A stretch of 9,506 nucleotides of DNA. It comes from Akkermansia sp. (GTDB lineage: Bacteria > Verrucomicrobiota > Verrucomicrobiia > Verrucomicrobiales > Akkermansiaceae). The stretch spans positions 1-9,506 of the forward strand of contig JAIFNK010000081.1 of assembly GCA_020047775.1 (NCBI GenBank). Reading direction: 5' to 3'. The notes under the pieces are model-generated. The model saw nothing but the letters and a program-made list of their open reading frames with translations, was not told the origin of the DNA and did not search any database. Made by a program: the position numbers and the translations under genes. This document shows positions 6,524-9,506 of this stretch, in pieces. Each line of letters opens with the position of its first letter. The stretch's first letter is position 1.

Positions 6524-8680
6524 TTATCGGGCGGGATGCGCTTTGGACGGGTAGAGCAACGGGTAGTTTTTGAGGAAGGGTTCCTGAAACTGATAGACAT
6601 CATCGTAGTGATGGACGGGATCCATGCCATAGTCATCCCAACGTTCAGGCTTGATGGATTCCCGCTCTCCTTTGAGCGCGGCCTGGAGGTCTTGCAGCGT
6701 GAGGCGCGTCCGATCGAGATCGATGAAGCGCTCGCCCGCATACCATGCCGCCCATTTGCCGTATTCGGCTTGGCGGAGCGCACTCTGGATGCGCTCGCAG
6801 GCGGCGAGTGCTCCGGCGGCGTGGGTAACGGCTTGCGAGCGGTCGCCGGCTTCGTATGCCTTCACCGCTTGGCAGGTGGCTTCGAGAGCCTTCAGGGATT
6901 GGAGGTGGATTTGGATCTGCGTGAGCACATGGCTCTGATAGAAGTCCTTGCGCCCGGCGGGAATGAGGGGCAGCAGACGCATCGCCTTTTCCGCCAGTTG
7001 CTCCATGGATACGCGGTTGACGCTGCTGAATGTCCGCATTTCCCCACCGAAGCCGCGGACTTCATCGTCAAGTGGTTTGCCGGCCGCGATCAGCGGATTG
7101 GCCTTGCTGGCCAAGCGGCGCAAACACCGGTGGTGCCAGTGTTCCCCTTTGAGTCCGGTGTCGTCCATGAAGGGAGTGGTGAAATACTCCCGGTAGATCC
7201 CGGCGACCTGTGGGCCCGCTTCCGCTCCGAACTGCCGCCGGCTCCAGTCGTCGAGCAGGGTTGTCATGTTATTTTCGTCGGACTCCTTCAGGTAAGGCTT
7301 GGCATCCCAGGCCAGCTTCATGACGCAATCGGTGGACAGTGGGACGGGCCGGATATCGCTGACATTGACCAGTAAAAAACTGGTGGCACCCGCGCGGGCG
7401 AAGCGACCGATCTGGTTGCAAATGCGTCCTGGATTGACCATTTCCGTGAGTTGGTTGTGTGCCCCGCTCATCATGGCGGTGTGATAGTAAATCCCTTGGC
7501 CGGGCTGCACGCGTCCCTGATCGCGGATGATTCCGTTGCCGCCGTCCGGCCAGACCACGGTGACGCCTTGCGGGAGCTGGATGAGCCCCTGATGGAGAAG
7601 ATCCGCGCCCTCGCTCCACATGTTGGCGATGATGGGTGCGTCCGGATGCGACTTGCGAACCATCTCGACCTGCTTGGCAATCGCCCGCGTGATCACCTCT
7701 CCCCGTTCGGCGGGAGTCTTCAACTCCGGCTCATCGACCCAGAACGGATGGTCCGACTTTCCCCGGTAGCCAACCGACCAGACGACCTCGAAGTCCTTGT
7801 AGGCATCGATACTCGTTTGCCAATAGCGCTCGAGAATTTCCGGATGCTTGCTGAAGGAAAATGGCACCTCATCCGGCCAACGGTACATGTTGACTCCGAG
7901 CACCAGGCAGTGGTGCATGTTCAGGACCAATCCCCGCCGGGCGGCCAGCTCCTGGCAGCGTTCGTCGGGAAACGGGAAAGTCGCCGGCACGATCATGTTT
8001 CCCCGGAGGCGCAACAGGGTTTCATAAATGCGGTCGGCCATCTCAAGTGAGAACACGTTTTCGCGGAGCGGGTCGGGCACGAATCCTGCGAGCAGATCCT
8101 CGTCGTTGATGAACCACCCACGGTATTTGAAAGTGGGCGGTCCGAAGCGTCGGTTGAAACCCTCCGGAACTTCGATGCGCTCGCGGGCGATGGGTTCCTT
8201 ATCCACCCAGAAATACCAGGGATCGACCCCGAGCAACTCTTCGGCCAGCGCGTAGGCGGCATAGATGCTGCCCCGGACGTCCGCACCGGTGGCAACCAAT
8301 ACGGCACCGCCGGATGCATCACGCTGCTCGCGCAGCAGGAACGACTCGGCACCCTCGAACGGTTCCCGGACCAACTGATCGCGCCATGATCCGCTATGGC
8401 CCAGATAGACGAGTGGTCCCTTCCAGCCATCGGGCCTTTCCTTTACGACCGATGGCCGGCGGCCGAAGACCTTGTACCAGTCCCGTTCAAGATCCTTCAA
8501 GGCCCGCAGGACGGGTTCCGGCTGATTGGCCGCGACTACCCACGGAGTGTTAGCGTCGAGCACCACCGCGGGGGATGCCTTTGCAGCTGCGACACCACCT
8601 GACAGGAGCGCGGCACCGGCCAGCAATAGAATCGCCCTAAGACTTGCTTGCTGGAGACTGCGGTATCCGAATTTCTTCAT
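6524..8680 (-). CDS. Secreted GH115-family glycoside hydrolase (alpha-glucuronidase type)
   Basis: GH115 enzymes remove (4-O-methyl-)glucuronic acid from glucuronoxylan; some members act on other uronate-decorated glycans. From the ATG at 8680 the product has 718 residues. Residues 1-35 are a signal peptide (MKKFGYR, then AILLLAGAALLSGGVAAA, cleavage probably after AKA), so it is exported. Family landmarks follow in order: YRGWFINDED (186-195), RLRGNMIVPATFPF (224-237), GYRGKSDHPFW (304-314), VVWPDGGNGIIRD (375-387), GIYYHTAMMSGAHNQ (396-410) and LLVNVSDIRPVPL (436-448). A helical C-terminal part ends at YPLLYPSKAHPAR. Known members are generally above 800 residues and end in a beta-rich accessory domain, which seems absent here. 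The frame is open upstream to 8761, but only the 8680 start gives a signal peptide. No Shine-Dalgarno. It probably forms a unit with the downstream esterase remnant. Confidence 0.85.
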   Translation of the reverse strand: MKKFGYRSLQQASLRAILLLAGAALLSGGVAAAKASPAVVLDANTPWVVAANQPEPVLRALKDLERDWYKVFGRRPSVVKERPDGWKGPLVYLGHSGSWRDQLVREPFEGAESFLLREQRDASGGAVLVATGADVRGSIYAAYALAEELLGVDPWYFWVDKEPIARERIEVPEGFNRRFGPPTFKYRGWFINDEDLLAGFVPDPLRENVFSLEMADRIYETLLRLRGNMIVPATFPFPDERCQELAARRGLVLNMHHCLVLGVNMYRWPDEVPFSFSKHPEILERYWQTSIDAYKDFEVVWSVGYRGKSDHPFWVDEPELKTPAERGEVITRAIAKQVEMVRKSHPDAPIIANMWSEGADLLHQGLIQLPQGVTVVWPDGGNGIIRDQGRVQPGQGIYYHTAMMSGAHNQLTEMVNPGRICNQIGRFARAGATSFLLVNVSDIRPVPLSTDCVMKLAWDAKPYLKESDENNMTTLLDDWSRRQFGAEAGPQVAGIYREYFTTPFMDDTGLKGEHWHHRCLRRLASKANPLIAAGKPLDDEVRGFGGEMRTFSSVNRVSMEQLAEKAMRLLPLIPAGRKDFYQSHVLTQIQIHLQSLKALEATCQAVKAYEAGDRSQAVTHAAGALAACERIQSALRQAEYGKWAAWYAGERFIDLDRTRLTLQDLQAALKGERESIKPERWDDYGMDPVHHYDDVYQFQEPFLKNYPLLYPSKAHPAR

Positions 8681-8794
8681 AAGGTCGATTCCACGACTGT
8701 TACGCGACCGGACAGCGGAGACTTTCAGCGGGCGGGATATCCGTCGGGCCTCGCGGATCAATCGGGAAACCCGGGAATTAAGGATTCATGGCTG

Positions 8795-9208
8795 TCACAG
8801 GAATGGATTCACAGCGGTCACGCCGCCGTAATCCTGCCCGTGGTTCAAGTCCTCCGTGAAAAGTTCGCGTGATCCGCTGCTGTGCGCGGCGGCCAGGATC
8901 ATCGCATCCCACAACGAAAGCTGCCAACGGGCTTGCAACGAGACGCCCAGCTTGAAAAGGGCGAGGGTGTTGTCGATGACCGGCCAGTGGCTGAAATCGC
9001 CCACCAAGGCGGCGGCTTCGCCCGGACTGTGACCGCGGCGGACAAAGTTCACGAAAAGTTCCTGAAGCACCTGGACGCTGATGGCGCTGCGATCCAGATC
9101 CGACCAAGCCTGCTCGATGAGGCCGAGCGCGATGTTGCGCTTTTCGGGGGCGTCGAGATCGTAACCATACAACAGCACATTGGTATCGAAGAAGCGCTTA
9201 ACGGCCAT
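8795..9208 (-). CDS. vapC: PIN-domain ribonuclease toxin (VapC-like)
   Basis: Toxin of a type II toxin-antitoxin pair; PIN proteins are Mg-dependent endoribonucleases that cut tRNA or rRNA when the antitoxin is lost. The 137-residue product has the four acidic positions of the PIN fold: D8 in RFFDTNVLLYGYD, E50 in VLQELF, D101 in SLWDAMILAAA and D120 in LFTEDLNHG. The C-terminus (LFTEDLNHGQDYGGVTAVNP) is typical of VapC-like proteins. The start at 9208 is chosen because a strong Shine-Dalgarno (ggagg, 6 nt spacing) precedes it; this is the only clear one in the window. The gene begins inside the last codons of the antitoxin (11-bp overlap), which suggests coupled translation. The target RNA cannot be told from sequence. 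Confidence 0.92.
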   Translation of the reverse strand: MAVKRFFDTNVLLYGYDLDAPEKRNIALGLIEQAWSDLDRSAISVQVLQELFVNFVRRGHSPGEAAALVGDFSHWPVIDNTLALFKLGVSLQARWQLSLWDAMILAAAHSSGSRELFTEDLNHGQDYGGVTAVNPFL

Positions 9209-9419
9209 GGCTTTCCTCCCTGCCCAAGGGTTTGCCGCCCAGATGATAGCCTTGTCGCAGCCGCGCAAGGGCGTCGGCGGGGGGCGCGGGCTTGGCTTCC
9301 TGCCTGAGGATGGTTTCCAGTCCTTCGATCACCAGGTTTTTGATGGTGGTGCGGCGGCGCGCGGCGGCAATCTTGGTCTGCTCGAAGATGGCGTCTGGAA
9401 GGTCGATGGTTGTTTTCAT
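9198..9419 (-). CDS. vapB: Ribbon-helix-helix antitoxin (VapB-like)
   Basis: Antitoxin of the pair, 73 residues. The N-terminus MKTTIDLPDAIFEQTKIAAA is a ribbon-helix-helix DNA-binding module (about 1-40, with RRRTTIKNLVIEGLETIL completing the helices). It should dimerise and repress its own promoter. The C-terminal part (KPAPPADALARLRQGYHLGG) is charged and flexible, as expected for the toxin-wrapping tail. The frame is open upstream to the window edge, but RHH homology begins at this ATG, which also overlaps a perfect palindrome and lies directly after a promoter. No Shine-Dalgarno. It overlaps vapC by 11 bp. Confidence in the family is high; the exact antitoxin subfamily is not determined. 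Confidence 0.9.
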   Translation of the reverse strand: MKTTIDLPDAIFEQTKIAAARRRTTIKNLVIEGLETILRQEAKPAPPADALARLRQGYHLGGKPLGREESHGR

Positions 9420-9429
9420 ATGGCCATAT
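9418..9429 (-). promoter_or_regulatory. 12-bp palindromic operator over the vapB start codon
   Basis: The sequence atatggccatat is a perfect palindrome that contains the first two bases (in antitoxin orientation) of the vapB ATG and part of the -10 region. RHH antitoxins bind such short symmetric sites, so this is the natural candidate for VapBC autoregulation. Inferred from position and symmetry only. Confidence 0.5.
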
Positions 9430-9455
9430 TTACGGGAAGCAATAAGGCGCGTCAA
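9427..9455 (-). promoter_or_regulatory. vapBC promoter, apparently leaderless
   Basis: On the minus strand TTGACG (9455-9450; five of six -35 consensus bases) is followed by 17 bp and TAAATA (9432-9427) as -10. Seven bases later comes the vapB ATG, so transcription would start at or within a base or two of the start codon. That agrees with the missing Shine-Dalgarno of vapB. Confidence 0.55.
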
Positions 9456-9506
9456 GTTGGCAAGAGGGAAAAATACCGCATGACGAAGGGACAGGCCTTT
9501 AGTCAT

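Noticed and set aside
8681..8794. Promoter of the GH115 gene
   Set aside because: No -35/-10 pair of acceptable match and spacing was found in this 114-bp gap, and no regulator operator is recognisable.

Overview
The window is GC-rich chromosomal DNA. It is most likely from a member of Verrucomicrobiota (Luteolibacter/Haloferula-like), an inference from three things: the style of the proteins, the almost complete absence of Shine-Dalgarno sequences, and a cysteine-poor L36 with a C-terminal extension. No rRNA, tRNA, CRISPR array or intact insertion sequence was seen.

Layout, left to right. (1) 1-1041, minus: a membrane-anchored TonB/TolA-like protein, cut by the window edge. (2) 1275-3667, plus: ilvB and ilvN, the two subunits of acetohydroxyacid synthase (first step of branched-chain amino acid synthesis), separated by a short inverted-repeat element. 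(3) 3685-4630, minus: pgsA-type CDP-alcohol phosphatidyltransferase and, upstream of it, a small entericidin-like lipoprotein with a pentapeptide-repeat tail; a 107-bp palindromic element lies between them. (4) 4826-4987, plus: rpmJ (ribosomal protein L36), followed by a clear intrinsic terminator. (5) 5039-5836, minus: tcdA, the ct6A37 tRNA-modifying dehydratase. (6) 5921-8680, minus: a small hemicellulose unit made of a secreted GH115-type alpha-glucuronidase and, directly downstream, a gutted sialate/acetyl-xylan esterase gene that keeps only its two ends in different frames. (7) 8795-9419, minus: a vapBC toxin-antitoxin pair with an 11-bp gene overlap and an apparently leaderless promoter/operator.

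How the parts fit. The left two thirds are housekeeping genes (amino acid synthesis, phospholipid synthesis, ribosome, tRNA modification) decorated with small mobile-looking repeats. The right third is accessory: glycan degradation in decay, next to a toxin-antitoxin module. No large undescribed system is evident. The most distinctive signals are the 107-bp palindrome, the internally deleted esterase, the repeat-tailed lipoprotein, the vapBC start region and the inverted repeat splitting ilvB from ilvN.
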